Source: Sphingomonas hankookensis (GTDB lineage: Bacteria > Pseudomonadota > Alphaproteobacteria > Sphingomonadales > Sphingomonadaceae). From it: a stretch of 64,000 bases of DNA. The position numbers and the translations under genes were made by a program. The stretch's first letter is position 1. Every line of letters starts with the position of its first letter. The notes beneath the pieces are model-generated. The model was given only the letters and a program-made list of their open reading frames with translations. It did not search any database and had not been told where the DNA came from. Shown here one piece after another: positions 53,652-62,964 of the stretch. The stretch is taken from NCBI RefSeq assembly GCF_001619955.1, contig NZ_LQQO01000011.1, positions 124,001 to 188,000 of the forward strand. Reading direction: 5' to 3'.

Positions 53652-56600
53652 ACGCGGCACGAGTACGCGACGAACTGGTCGCGCGGCTCCGGCGCAACCT
53701 GATCGGCCCCAGCGAGGCGGAGGATGCCGACCTCGCCACCGAACGCCTGCCACCGGGCGAAAGCCCGTCGCGCTGGTATCTGTCGGGCTATATCGCCCCC
53801 TCCGGCGAACTGACCGCCGAGAACAGCGACACCCCCGACGCCGAATGGGACGAGATCGACGGCCTGCTCCCCGACGAAGGGTTCGGCGCGGGCGGTGCGG
53901 CAGGCGATCACGACGAACCCGAAACACCCGCCGCGCGGCGCCGCTTCCTGCCCGGCACCATCGGCCTATCGACCATGGTCGATGCCTCGGTCGACACGCT
54001 GTCGGTCACGATCGACTGGGGCGACTATGCCCCCGAACCGCCGCTGCCGCCCGACATGCTGGAAAGCGGGGCCGAACCGCATGGCGCACCGGTCGGCTGG
54101 CGGCGCGTGCCCCGCCACGCCACCGAAACGCTGCGCATCCCGCGCGAGGCGGACGGGATCGCCCGTATGCCCCTCGTCGGATCGGCCGCTACCGCCCGCC
54201 CCGGCGGCGCGCTCGAACTCGCCATCCGCGCCCGCCCGTTCGCGCTGCGCCGCGCCGATGGCACGACGCGCGCCGTGCAGGTCGTGACGGTCTTCCTCGT
54301 CAACAAACGGCTGGAGCCACCCTCGCGCTACCGCGACCTCGCTTACGCCTATCAGGTGCGCCTGACGCTGACATGCGCCACCGGCTTCGTCGCGCAGCAC
54401 GACCTGTCGCGCATCGCCCGCGACGATTGGGACGACCAGCTTGCCGACCTGCACTATCGCGACAGCGCGGCCTATGCGGTCGGCCTCGGCTGCGCCACCG
54501 GCCATGTCGCCGACCCCGATGGCGCGGTCCGAAGCGTCCACACCACCCATCTGCCGCGCGCAGCGGTCGAGCGGACGGTGGCGGCACCCGTCCCCGACGT
54601 CACCTTCGGCATGGACGCCCTGTCCGGCCTCGCCGGCGACGGCACGGCACTGGCCATCGCCCTGCAACCGCTCGTCACCGCCTATCGCACCTGGTCGTCC
54701 GACCAGCACGCTGCGACCACCGCCCCCGACATCGCTACCGCACCCCAACGGGTCCGCACCGCGCAGCAACTGATCGCCGATCAGGCCGAAGCATGCGACC
54801 GCATCGCTGCCGGCATCGCGTTGCTCGAACGCGACGCCACCGTCCGAAGCGCCTTCGCCATCGCCAACCGCGCGGTCGCTGATGCGACCCGCGCCCGCCG
54901 CCCGACCGACACCCAGCCGACCTGGCGGCCGTTCCAGCTCGCCTTCCTCCTGCTCAACCTGTCGGGCATGGCCGATCCGCGTCACCCCGACCGCGACACC
55001 GCCGACCTGCTGTTCTTTCCGACCGGCGGCGGCAAGACCGAGGCGTATCTCGGCCTCGCCGCCTTCACCATCGCGCTCCGGCGGCTGGGGGCCAGCGGGC
55101 TGCTCGGTGCCGGCGTCGCGGTCATCATGCGCTATACGCTGCGCCTGCTGACGCTCGACCAGTTGGGCCGCGCCGCCGGGCTCGTCTGCGCGCTCGAACT
55201 GCTGCGCACCGGACCCGACTATCGCGACGCATCCGCCCGCCCGCTGCTTGGTGACTGGCCGATCGAAATCGGGCTATGGGTCGGATCGGACGCCAGCCCC
55301 AACCGGCTGGGGCGCAAGGGCGACAAGACCGAAGGCACCGCCGTCAAACGGGTCCGCGCCTATACCAGCGGCCGCGACTCCCGCGCCCCCGCCCCGATCA
55401 AGGCATGTCCGTGGTGCGACACCGCCTTCACGCCGCAGAGCTTTCGCTGCGTGCCGAACAGCGACGCGCCGACCAATCTCGAACTGCGCTGCGTCAACCA
55501 TGACTGCCCGTTCACCGGCGACCGCCCCCTGCCGATCGTGACGGTGGACGAGGCGATCTATCGCCGCCTGCCCGCCTTCCTGATCGCGACCGTCGACAAA
55601 TTCGCCGCGCTGCCATGGAACGGCGCGGCCGGCGCATTCTTCGGCCATGTCGATCGCGCCGATGCGGACGGCTTCTACGGCGCCGCCGAACCGGGGAAGG
55701 GCCGCGCGCTCGACAACGGCCACCGGCTCCTGCCCCCCGACCTCGTGGTGCAGGACGAACTGCACCTGATCTCCGGCCCCTTGGGCACCGTCGCGGGCCT
55801 CTACGAAGCGGCGATCGACCGCCTCGCCTCGCGCCGGATCGACGGACAGCGCGTCCGGCCGAAGATCATCGCGTCGACCGCCACCGTCCGTCGCGCCCGC
55901 GATCAGATCCGCGCGCTGTTCGACCGCCACGATACCCGCATCTTCCCGCCGCCCGGCATCGACCGCCGCGACAGCTTCTTCGCCTTGACCAAGCCCGAAA
56001 GCGCCGACGATCCGGCGCGCTGGTATGTCGGCATCGCGGCGGCGGGGCGCGGGCCGAAGCTGGTGTTCCTGCAAACGCTGGTGACCTTGCTGGGCGCGGC
56101 GCAGGGGCTGGCCGATGCCGAAGGGGACGCCGACGCCTATCGCACCGCGCTCTGCTATTTCAACGCGCTGCGCGAACTGGGCGGCGCGCGCCGGATCGTC
56201 GAGGATGAGGTCGCCGCGCGCCTGACCGACTATGGCGACCGCCGCCGCCGGATCGAACCGGTCGACCACCCCTTCGGCAACCGCAGCTTGGGGGAACCGG
56301 TCGAACTCACCTCACGCGTCTCGACCGATCAGGTCGCGGCGGCCAAGGCCCGGCTGGAAACCCGCTTCGACGGCACCGGCGAACCGGTCGACGTGGCGCT
56401 GGCGACCAACATGATCTCGGTCGGCCTCGACATCGACCGCCTGGGGCTGATGCTGGTGCAGGGCCAACCCAAGACGGCGGCGGAATATATTCAGGCGACC
56501 AGCCGCGTCGGCCGCAACCCCGCCCGCCCCGGCCTCGTCGCCGTCGTGCTCAACGTCCATCGCCCGCGCGACCGCATGCACTTCGAACAATTCACCCATT

Positions 56601-57094
56601 TCCATGACACCTTCTACCGCGCGGTGGAGGCGACCAGCGTGACGCCATGGTCGGCGCGCGCGCTCGACCGGTCGCTCGCCGCCGTGGTCGTCGCCATCGC
56701 CCGCCATCTCGACCCGTCGTTGACGCCCTCCGCCGCCGTCGCCGCCCTCGCCAACGCACCCGACACCCGCGCGGCGGTGGTCGCGCATCTGGTCGAGCGC
56801 GCGCCCGCAACCATCGACGGCGGACGCGACCGGCTGGCGGCGACCGTCGATGGCTTGCTCGACGACTGGATGATGCTCGCCGACGAAGGCACGATGGCCG
56901 GCGGGCGCTTCACCTATGACGACCGCCCGCACCGGCTGCTCCACCCGCCGCTCGATCCCGCATTGTCCAATCTGTCGCCCGCCCACCGGCGGTTCCAGGC
57001 AGGCTACAGCATGCGCGACGTCGAACCCGGCGTGCTGGTCAAGCCGCGCGGGCCGAACGGCGAACGGGTCAGCGGCGCAGGAGACATGGCATGA
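53648..57094 (+). CDS. drmA: DISARM helicase DrmA
   Basis: 1148-aa SF2 helicase-like core DISARM protein. Walker A FPTGGGKTEAYL (about residue 458), motif II VVQDELHLISGPLG (Asp703, DELH form), motif III IIASTATVRRA (about 741), and C-terminal helicase motifs ATNMISVGLDIDRLG and YIQATSRVGRNP (about 945). A likely zinc site is CPWCDTAF with two further Cys (FRC, LRC-x5-C) around residues 586-622. MHFEQFTHFHDTFYRAVEATSVTPW is a strongly conserved DrmA-type stretch. The N-terminal 400 residues are beta-rich and unlike other helicases. DrmA pairs with DrmB to bind DNA. ATGA overlaps both neighbours. Confidence 0.92.
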   Translation: MNAARVRDELVARLRRNLIGPSEAEDADLATERLPPGESPSRWYLSGYIAPSGELTAENSDTPDAEWDEIDGLLPDEGFGAGGAAGDHDEPETPAARRRFLPGTIGLSTMVDASVDTLSVTIDWGDYAPEPPLPPDMLESGAEPHGAPVGWRRVPRHATETLRIPREADGIARMPLVGSAATARPGGALELAIRARPFALRRADGTTRAVQVVTVFLVNKRLEPPSRYRDLAYAYQVRLTLTCATGFVAQHDLSRIARDDWDDQLADLHYRDSAAYAVGLGCATGHVADPDGAVRSVHTTHLPRAAVERTVAAPVPDVTFGMDALSGLAGDGTALAIALQPLVTAYRTWSSDQHAATTAPDIATAPQRVRTAQQLIADQAEACDRIAAGIALLERDATVRSAFAIANRAVADATRARRPTDTQPTWRPFQLAFLLLNLSGMADPRHPDRDTADLLFFPTGGGKTEAYLGLAAFTIALRRLGASGLLGAGVAVIMRYTLRLLTLDQLGRAAGLVCALELLRTGPDYRDASARPLLGDWPIEIGLWVGSDASPNRLGRKGDKTEGTAVKRVRAYTSGRDSRAPAPIKACPWCDTAFTPQSFRCVPNSDAPTNLELRCVNHDCPFTGDRPLPIVTVDEAIYRRLPAFLIATVDKFAALPWNGAAGAFFGHVDRADADGFYGAAEPGKGRALDNGHRLLPPDLVVQDELHLISGPLGTVAGLYEAAIDRLASRRIDGQRVRPKIIASTATVRRARDQIRALFDRHDTRIFPPPGIDRRDSFFALTKPESADDPARWYVGIAAAGRGPKLVFLQTLVTLLGAAQGLADAEGDADAYRTALCYFNALRELGGARRIVEDEVAARLTDYGDRRRRIEPVDHPFGNRSLGEPVELTSRVSTDQVAAAKARLETRFDGTGEPVDVALATNMISVGLDIDRLGLMLVQGQPKTAAEYIQATSRVGRNPARPGLVAVVLNVHRPRDRMHFEQFTHFHDTFYRAVEATSVTPWSARALDRSLAAVVVAIARHLDPSLTPSAAVAALANAPDTRAAVVAHLVERAPATIDGGRDRLAATVDGLLDDWMMLADEGTMAGGRFTYDDRPHRLLHPPLDPALSNLSPAHRRFQAGYSMRDVEPGVLVKPRGPNGERVSGAGDMA

Positions 57095-58950
57095 GCGGCA
57101 AGCGCATTACCCTTCGCCAGTCGCAGCTGGTCTTCGGTTTCGGTCCCGGCGCGATGGTCGACCTGCCCACGCGATCGGTCGTGATCGGCGGGCTGGACCT
57201 GTGGCACATGCGCGAACGCGGCAGCTGGCGTCCGGTCCACGAACCGCGTGCGACCGCCGTGCTCGAAACGCTGTTGCGGGCGACCGGGCGGCTCGCCGAC
57301 GACGTGCAGCTGACCCTGCGCACCCCGCCTGCCGATGACGAGGGACGCAGCGGTACGGGCGAGCCGCCGGGGATCGAGGCGCGTATCTTCCCCGCATGGT
57401 TCGTCGCGCGCGATGCGGAGACGAAGGGCGACATCCGCCGCCGCCGCCTCGTCCGCTGGCAGGACCTCAATCCGAAGGGGCGGGCAGACTTCACCGACGA
57501 TGACGGCTGCCGCGTACCCGTCACCCCGATCCGCTTCGTCGCGGGCTGTCACAAGGGGCATTTGCAGGACATCGACTGGTCCTACGCCGTCCATGTCGAC
57601 CAGCCCGGCCGCTGCGTGCAGCCGCTCTGGCTGGAGGAGCGCGGCACCTCGGGCGATCCCGCCTCGACCCGCATCACCTGCGGCTGCGGCGCATCGCTGT
57701 CGCTGCGCGATGCCCAGGCCGATGGACGCTTCGGCAAATGTCGCGGACGACGGCCATGGCTGAACAAGGACGATGCGGAATGCGGCGAAAATCTCCGCTT
57801 CCTCACCCGTACCGCGACCAACGCCTATTTCCCGCAGGTGCTGACCGTCATCTCGCTCCCCGCCGCCGAGGACGAACTGACCCGGCTGGTCGAGGGGCAG
57901 ATGGACGCGATCGACTGGGTCACGACCGAAGCCGAAATGACCCTCGCCCGCCGCGCCAACCCGTCGCTCCGAGCGGCGCTGGAGGGATGGAGCGACACCG
58001 AAATCGTCGCCCGCGTAGCGCAACTGCGCGCGACGGGCCACCAGACCCTCGCCAAGGCACCCAAGGTCGCCGAATTCGACCTCCTCGCCTCCGGCCTCGC
58101 GGAGATCGGCACCGACGCCCCCGACGCCCGCCTCCACGCCCGCACCCTGCCGCGCGATGCATGGGACGGCGACCGCCCGCGCCTCGCCCCGATCGCCTCG
58201 GTCGTCGCGGTGCACCGGTTGCGCGAGGTTGCCTGCCTCTATGGCTTCACCCGCTTCGAAGCCGCCCCGACCGCGATCGACGGCGACCTCGAGGAACTGC
58301 ACGTCGCGGTCGAAGGCGCCGCCCTCGCCCACGACCTCGACTGGCTCCCCGCCGTCGAACAGCTGGGCGAAGGCATCTTCCTGCGCTTTGACCCCGAAGC
58401 CATCGCCGCCTGGCTCGCCCGCCCCACCGTCACCGCCCGTCACGAAGCCTTGTGGAGCGGCTGGGAACGCTGGCGCCAGGGACAGGCCTATGGCGACAAG
58501 CTGCGCTTCCCGAACCTCGCCTATTACGCGATGCACGGCTTCTCCCACGCGCTGATGAACGAGATCGCGCTCGACTGCGGCTACCCCGCCACCGCGCTGA
58601 AAGAGCGCCTCTACGCCGTGCTCGAAGAAGACGGCCCACGCTACGGCCTGCTGCTCTACACCGCCTCGACCGGCGCGCAGGGGACGCTGGGCGGCCTCGT
58701 CGCCGTCCTCCCCCGCCTCGGCGCCATCGCCGAACGCGCGCTCGACCGGCTGGCGCTATGCTCGGGCGACCCGATCTGCGCCGAGCACGACCCCGACCAC
58801 CATAGCGACGAACGCGCGCTGAGCGGTGCCGCCTGCCACAGCTGCCTGCTGGTCGCCGAAACCTCGTGCGAAGCCCGCAACCTCTATCTCGACCGCGCGC
58901 TCACCGCCCCCACCGTCCTGACGGCCGAAACGGCGCTGTTCCGTGACTGA
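57091..58950 (+). CDS. drmB: DISARM DUF1998 protein DrmB
   Basis: 619 aa; core DISARM partner of DrmA. Starts MSGKRITLRQSQLVFGFGPGAMVDL, a typical DrmB opening. The mid region has paired cysteines (VAGCHKGHLQDIDW about 152; ITCGCGAS about 195). The DUF1998 signature is C-terminal: YYAMHGFSHALMNEIALDCGYPATALKERLY, GLLLYTASTGAQGTLGGLV, then CSGDPICAEH and GAACHSCLLVAETSCEARN, a likely four-Cys metal site. GGAG precedes its ATG. Its last 8 bp are shared with casA. No drmC (phospholipase D-type) follows, which is where class 1 systems often keep it. Confidence 0.92.
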   Translation: MSGKRITLRQSQLVFGFGPGAMVDLPTRSVVIGGLDLWHMRERGSWRPVHEPRATAVLETLLRATGRLADDVQLTLRTPPADDEGRSGTGEPPGIEARIFPAWFVARDAETKGDIRRRRLVRWQDLNPKGRADFTDDDGCRVPVTPIRFVAGCHKGHLQDIDWSYAVHVDQPGRCVQPLWLEERGTSGDPASTRITCGCGASLSLRDAQADGRFGKCRGRRPWLNKDDAECGENLRFLTRTATNAYFPQVLTVISLPAAEDELTRLVEGQMDAIDWVTTEAEMTLARRANPSLRAALEGWSDTEIVARVAQLRATGHQTLAKAPKVAEFDLLASGLAEIGTDAPDARLHARTLPRDAWDGDRPRLAPIASVVAVHRLREVACLYGFTRFEAAPTAIDGDLEELHVAVEGAALAHDLDWLPAVEQLGEGIFLRFDPEAIAAWLARPTVTARHEALWSGWERWRQGQAYGDKLRFPNLAYYAMHGFSHALMNEIALDCGYPATALKERLYAVLEEDGPRYGLLLYTASTGAQGTLGGLVAVLPRLGAIAERALDRLALCSGDPICAEHDPDHHSDERALSGAACHSCLLVAETSCEARNLYLDRALTAPTVLTAETALFRD

Positions 58951-60499
58951 TCGTAAAGCCTTGACGCAAGCCCCCGATCCGGCTCCCTTGTCCCCGGCGG
59001 AGGGGCAGATGATCGGTTGGCGGGACGAACAAGGCGACACGCATCGCGGCAGCCTGTTCGCCGCCTTCGCCGCGCTCGCGGGCGGACAGGCATGGAGCTT
59101 CCCCGCGCTCCGCCCCCACCAGCGCGAGCCGTGGCACGCCTTCACCGTACAGGTCGCCGCCCTCGCGCTGACCCATGCCGGCACCGATACGTTTCCCGCC
59201 ACCGAAGCGGCATGGCGCGACCTGCTGCTCGCCCTCACTCCCGACCAGCCGGAGGCATGGGACCTCGTCGTCGACGACTGGTCGAAGCCCGCCCTGCTCC
59301 AGCCGCCGACCGTTCAGCCCACCGACCGGGCGGCGTACAAGAACCGCATCCCCACCCCCGACGCGCTCGACATGCTCGTCACCGCCAAGAACCACGACCT
59401 GAAACAGGAACGGATGGTCGCGGCGAGCGACGAGGACTGGCTGTTCGCCCTCGTCACGCTGCAGACGACCGAAGGGTTCCTCGGCGCCGGCAATTACGGC
59501 ATCTCGCGCATGAACGGCGGCTTCGCCAGCCGCATGAGCCTCGGCATCCGCCCGACCGGTGGTGCCGCCCGCGCATTCCGGCGCGATGTCGAACGCCTCG
59601 TCGCCGATGCCCGCGCCCGGCCCGACCGACGCACCGGCACGATGCTGCTGTGGACCGTGCCCTGGGACGGCACGCTCTCGCTCGATTACGGCAAGCTCGA
59701 CGAACTCTATGTCGAAATCTGCCGCCGCATCCGGCTGCGACGCAGCGGCGACGCGATCGAAGCGCTCGCCGCCGGATCGAAATGCGCCCGCGTCGCCGCC
59801 TCCGACCTGAAGGGCAACACGCGCGACCCCTGGGCACCGATGAAGGCGGACGGATCGACCAGCCACACGCCGACCGGCGCGGGCTTCGGCTATCGCCAGA
59901 TGGCGACGCTGCTCGACGCCAAGAAGATCACCCTGCCCCATCTCGCCAAACCCGACCCCGCCGACGACCGCGAAGGTCTCGCTATCGTCGCCGCCGCGCT
60001 GGTGCGCGGACAGGGCAAGACCGAAGGGCTGCACCGCCGCACCATCCGCACGCCGGGCGCGCTGCGCGACGCCGATGGCCGCCGCCTGCCCCTCGACCGC
60101 ATCGGCGAGGTTGCGGGCAAGCGGGCGGAGGAAGGCTTTCAGGCCAGCCGTCGCCTCAGCCGCGCGCTGATCTCGCTGGTACAGGGCGGGCCGGACAAGG
60201 CGCGGCTGGACGATGACGGCGCCAAGAAGAAGATCGAACGCTGGATGAACCGCTTCAACGAAGCGGTCGACGGCATCTTCTTCAATGCCCCCTTTTGGGA
60301 AGAGGTCGCCGCGACCGACGACAATCACCGCATGGCATGGCGCGAGACGCTGCGCGATCTCGCCGGCGACATTTTCGACATCGCCGCCGAAGCCGCGCCG
60401 GGCACCGAAGTCCGCCGGGTCCCGGCACGCGCCCGCGCCGGATCGCTGCTGCATTATGAAATGAAGAAATGGGTCGAGGAGGCCGAACATGGCGAGTAA
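58943..60499 (+). CDS. casA: Type I-E Cascade large subunit Cas8e (Cse1/CasA)
   Basis: 518 aa from a GTG start lying inside the end of drmB. Cas8e recognises the PAM, positions the non-target strand and recruits Cas3. The L1-like loop is clear: AGNYGISRMNGGFASR near residue 185. Other family segments are PALRPHQREPWHAFTVQVAALAL (about 54-76) and WTVPWDG. The chain ends in the four-helix bundle (GIFFNAPFWEEV...). The usual N-terminal Asn-Leu-x2-Asp-Pro-Trp-Ile-Pro-Val entry is not present; the protein instead begins with a short polar leader and GQMIGWRDEQGD. It overlaps casB by 11 bp. Confidence 0.93.
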   Translation: MTDRKALTQAPDPAPLSPAEGQMIGWRDEQGDTHRGSLFAAFAALAGGQAWSFPALRPHQREPWHAFTVQVAALALTHAGTDTFPATEAAWRDLLLALTPDQPEAWDLVVDDWSKPALLQPPTVQPTDRAAYKNRIPTPDALDMLVTAKNHDLKQERMVAASDEDWLFALVTLQTTEGFLGAGNYGISRMNGGFASRMSLGIRPTGGAARAFRRDVERLVADARARPDRRTGTMLLWTVPWDGTLSLDYGKLDELYVEICRRIRLRRSGDAIEALAAGSKCARVAASDLKGNTRDPWAPMKADGSTSHTPTGAGFGYRQMATLLDAKKITLPHLAKPDPADDREGLAIVAAALVRGQGKTEGLHRRTIRTPGALRDADGRRLPLDRIGEVAGKRAEEGFQASRRLSRALISLVQGGPDKARLDDDGAKKKIERWMNRFNEAVDGIFFNAPFWEEVAATDDNHRMAWRETLRDLAGDIFDIAAEAAPGTEVRRVPARARAGSLLHYEMKKWVEEAEHGE

Positions 60500-61013
60500 T
60501 CCCGCCACCGCGAACATGGCCCCACCGGACGACTGGATGACGTCGATCTCGCGCCAGATGAAGGGCATGTCGAGCGGCGACCGCGCCGCGCTGCGCCGGA
60601 TGGAGCTGACCAAATCGCCCGCCGCCGATGCCGTCGCAATCAAGACGCTGCTGCGCGCGGAGGTCCCGCAGTCGCGGATCAAGGACGACTGGACCCGCTT
60701 GCGCCTGATCGGCCATTTCGCCGGGCTGCTGTCGGGCACCGCCGCACTCTACGCGCATGACGAACGGCGCGGCGTCGGTGCCGCGCTGTTCGAGGCGAGC
60801 TTTTCCGAAAAACGCCTGCTGCGCCTGCTCGCCAGCCGGGGGGAGGCGCTGGGCGACCAACTGGCGCTGGCCGTCCGCATCCTGTCGCGGGAGCGGCAAC
60901 CGGTGAACTTGTGGGACATCTATCACCTGCTGGGCGGCGATCCGGTCAAATCGGACGCCGCCCGGCTGCGCATGGCGCGGCATTATTACGCCGCGCAGGC
61001 CAAATCGAACTGA
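60489..61013 (+). CDS. casB: Cascade small subunit Cse2 (CasB)
   Basis: 174 aa, all-helical. A dimer of Cse2 forms the belly of Cascade and holds the displaced DNA strand. Recognised by DRAALRRM near residue 31, the AGLLSGTAALYA-like core and the basic C-terminal stretch LWDIYHLLGGDPVKSDAARLRMARHYY. The ATG lies within casA (11-bp overlap), indicating coupled translation. Size fits the family. An identification from sequence alone would be moderate; the position between casA and cas7e makes it firm. Confidence 0.93.
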   Translation: MASNPATANMAPPDDWMTSISRQMKGMSSGDRAALRRMELTKSPAADAVAIKTLLRAEVPQSRIKDDWTRLRLIGHFAGLLSGTAALYAHDERRGVGAALFEASFSEKRLLRLLASRGEALGDQLALAVRILSRERQPVNLWDIYHLLGGDPVKSDAARLRMARHYYAAQAKSN

Positions 61014-61024
61014 GGGGATTCCGC

Positions 61025-62239
61025 ATGACGACCACCGCAACCGACGGCATCGTGCCGAAACTCATCCAGATCCATTTCCTCGCCGCATGGCCCGGCGCGC
61101 TGCTCAACCGCGACGATGCCGGCCTTGCCAAGCGCCTGCCCTTCGGCACCGCCACCCGCACCCGCGTGTCGTCGCAATGCCTCAAGCGCCACTGGCGCAT
61201 GGCCGACGACCGCCACGCGTTGCACGAACTCGCCAGGCAGAACGGCGTCGAGGGCGTCCGCTCCAAACAGGCGATCGAACGCGAGGTCACCGGCCCGCTG
61301 CGGGCACGTTTCGACGGCGCCATGGTCGATGCGGTCGAGGAAGCCTTCATCACCAAATTCTACGGCAAGAATGCCAAGGACAAGCAGCAGCGTCAGGCCT
61401 TGTTGTTCGGCCGCCCCGAACTGGCATGGCTGCGCGAAGAGGCCGAACGCCTGCTCGCCGAAAGCGGGAGCGCGGCGGGCGTGAAGGCGGCGGCGGACGT
61501 CTGGGTCAAGGAACAGAAGAACAATCTCAACCAGCTGCGCGACCAGAATCTTCTGGCGGCCTCGCTGGAGGCAGCCCTGTTCGGCCGCATGGTGACCAGC
61601 GATACGAAGGCGAACCGCGACGCCGCGATCCATGTCGCCCATGCCTTCACCGTCCATGCGATGCAGACCGAGACCGACTATTTCACCGTGGTCGATGACC
61701 TCAGCGACCGCGAACAGGGCGACGATGCCGGCGCGGCCGGCGTGTTCGACACCGAACTGACCTCCGGCCTCTATTATGGCTATGTCGTGGTCGACGTGCC
61801 GCTGCTCGTCTCCAACCTGACCGGCTGCGACCGCAAGGACTGGGCCGGCGACCATGACCGCACGCTGGCCGCACAGGTGGTCGAGCATCTCGTTCACCTC
61901 GTCGCCGAAATCTCGCCCGGCGCGAAGAAGGGGTCGACCGCGCCTTACAGCCGCGCGGAACTGGTGCTGGTCGAGGCCGGCGACCGCCAGCCGCGCACCC
62001 TCGCCAACGCCTTTCGCGATGCGATCGCGACCGAGGACCGCACCTCCAACCGCTCGCTCGGCCACCGCACGGCACAGGCGATGGCCGGCCACCTCACCGA
62101 CCTCGACCGGATGTACGAAACCGGAGAGGCGCGCCGCCTCGCCGCCCTGCCCGACCTCGCCGTGCCCGAAGTCGCCAATGGCAGCTTGCGCGAACTGGCG
62201 GCATGGGCCGGGTCGGTCGTGCGGGACGCGGCTGCGTGA
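61025..62239 (+). CDS. cas7e: Cascade backbone Cas7e (Cse4/CasC)
   Basis: 404 aa from the ATG at 61025, with GAGGGGA upstream. Six copies coat the crRNA spacer. The RAMP/RRM-type fold is shown by PKLIQIHFLAAWPGALLNRDDAGLAKRLPFG and TRTRVSSQCLKRHWR (typical Cas7e N-terminus), AIHVAHAFTVHAMQTETDYFTVVDD, and TSGLYYGYVVVDVPLLVSNL. The SRAELVLVEAGDRQPRTLANAF segment follows the family pattern. It follows casB by 11 bp and overlaps cas5e by GTGA. Confidence 0.95.
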   Translation: MTTTATDGIVPKLIQIHFLAAWPGALLNRDDAGLAKRLPFGTATRTRVSSQCLKRHWRMADDRHALHELARQNGVEGVRSKQAIEREVTGPLRARFDGAMVDAVEEAFITKFYGKNAKDKQQRQALLFGRPELAWLREEAERLLAESGSAAGVKAAADVWVKEQKNNLNQLRDQNLLAASLEAALFGRMVTSDTKANRDAAIHVAHAFTVHAMQTETDYFTVVDDLSDREQGDDAGAAGVFDTELTSGLYYGYVVVDVPLLVSNLTGCDRKDWAGDHDRTLAAQVVEHLVHLVAEISPGAKKGSTAPYSRAELVLVEAGDRQPRTLANAFRDAIATEDRTSNRSLGHRTAQAMAGHLTDLDRMYETGEARRLAALPDLAVPEVANGSLRELAAWAGSVVRDAAA

Positions 62240-62964
62240 AACACCTGCTGCTCGATTGCGACGCGCCGTTGATGAGCTTCGGCGGCGATCTGGTCGATGC
62301 TTACGGCGTGGTGCGCGACTTTCCGTCGAAATCGATGGTCGCCGGCCTGTTCGCCAATGCGCTCGGCTGGGAACGCTTCGACGTCGACGCGCACGCCGCC
62401 TTGCAGGACCGGCTGGTGATCGGATCGGCGCGCGTGGCCGAGGGGCGCCGCGAACGCGAGTTCCAGACCGCGCAGCTCGGCGCAAACGATCGCGGCTGGA
62501 CCACGCGCGGCCGGGTGGAGGGGCGCGCGGGCGGGGCCGATACCTATAAATCGCCGCACATCCGCTATCGCGACATGGACGCCGATGCCCGCGTTCTGAT
62601 CGCCTGTCGCCTCGAACCGGCCGACGAAGCGCCCGATCTTGCCACGCTGGCCGAGGCGCTGACCCGGCCCGAACGCCCGCTGTTCCTCGGCCGCAAGCCG
62701 TTCCTGCCGTCGCGACCGCTGTTGCTCGCCATGGTGGACGCCGACACCATTCCCGACGCGCTGGCGCTGGGGTTCGCAATGATCGAACTCCAACCCGCCA
62801 CGATCCGCGCGCAATGGCCGTTCGGCGAACCGACCGGCAGCGTCGCCACCAGCAACACGCAGGACGAGGAACTGACCGACGAACGCCACTGGCCCGCCGG
62901 TGTCCATGCAGGGCTGCGCCGGGTGACGGTCGGGCGGCTCGACTGGCCGGGGGTGACGCCGTGA
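62236..62964 (+). CDS. cas5e: Cascade subunit Cas5e (CasD)
   Basis: 242 aa from the GTG at 62236 (GTGA overlap with cas7e). Cas5e caps the 5' handle of the crRNA. Family landmarks: LLLDCDAPLMSFGGDLVDAYGVVRDFPSKSMVAGLFANALGW (residues about 4-45), the TYKSPHIRYRDM loop and RPLFLGRKPFLPSRPL. The length matches I-E Cas5. No catalytic residues are expected, since Cas6e does the processing. Confidence 0.94.
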   Translation: MKHLLLDCDAPLMSFGGDLVDAYGVVRDFPSKSMVAGLFANALGWERFDVDAHAALQDRLVIGSARVAEGRREREFQTAQLGANDRGWTTRGRVEGRAGGADTYKSPHIRYRDMDADARVLIACRLEPADEAPDLATLAEALTRPERPLFLGRKPFLPSRPLLLAMVDADTIPDALALGFAMIELQPATIRAQWPFGEPTGSVATSNTQDEELTDERHWPAGVHAGLRRVTVGRLDWPGVTP

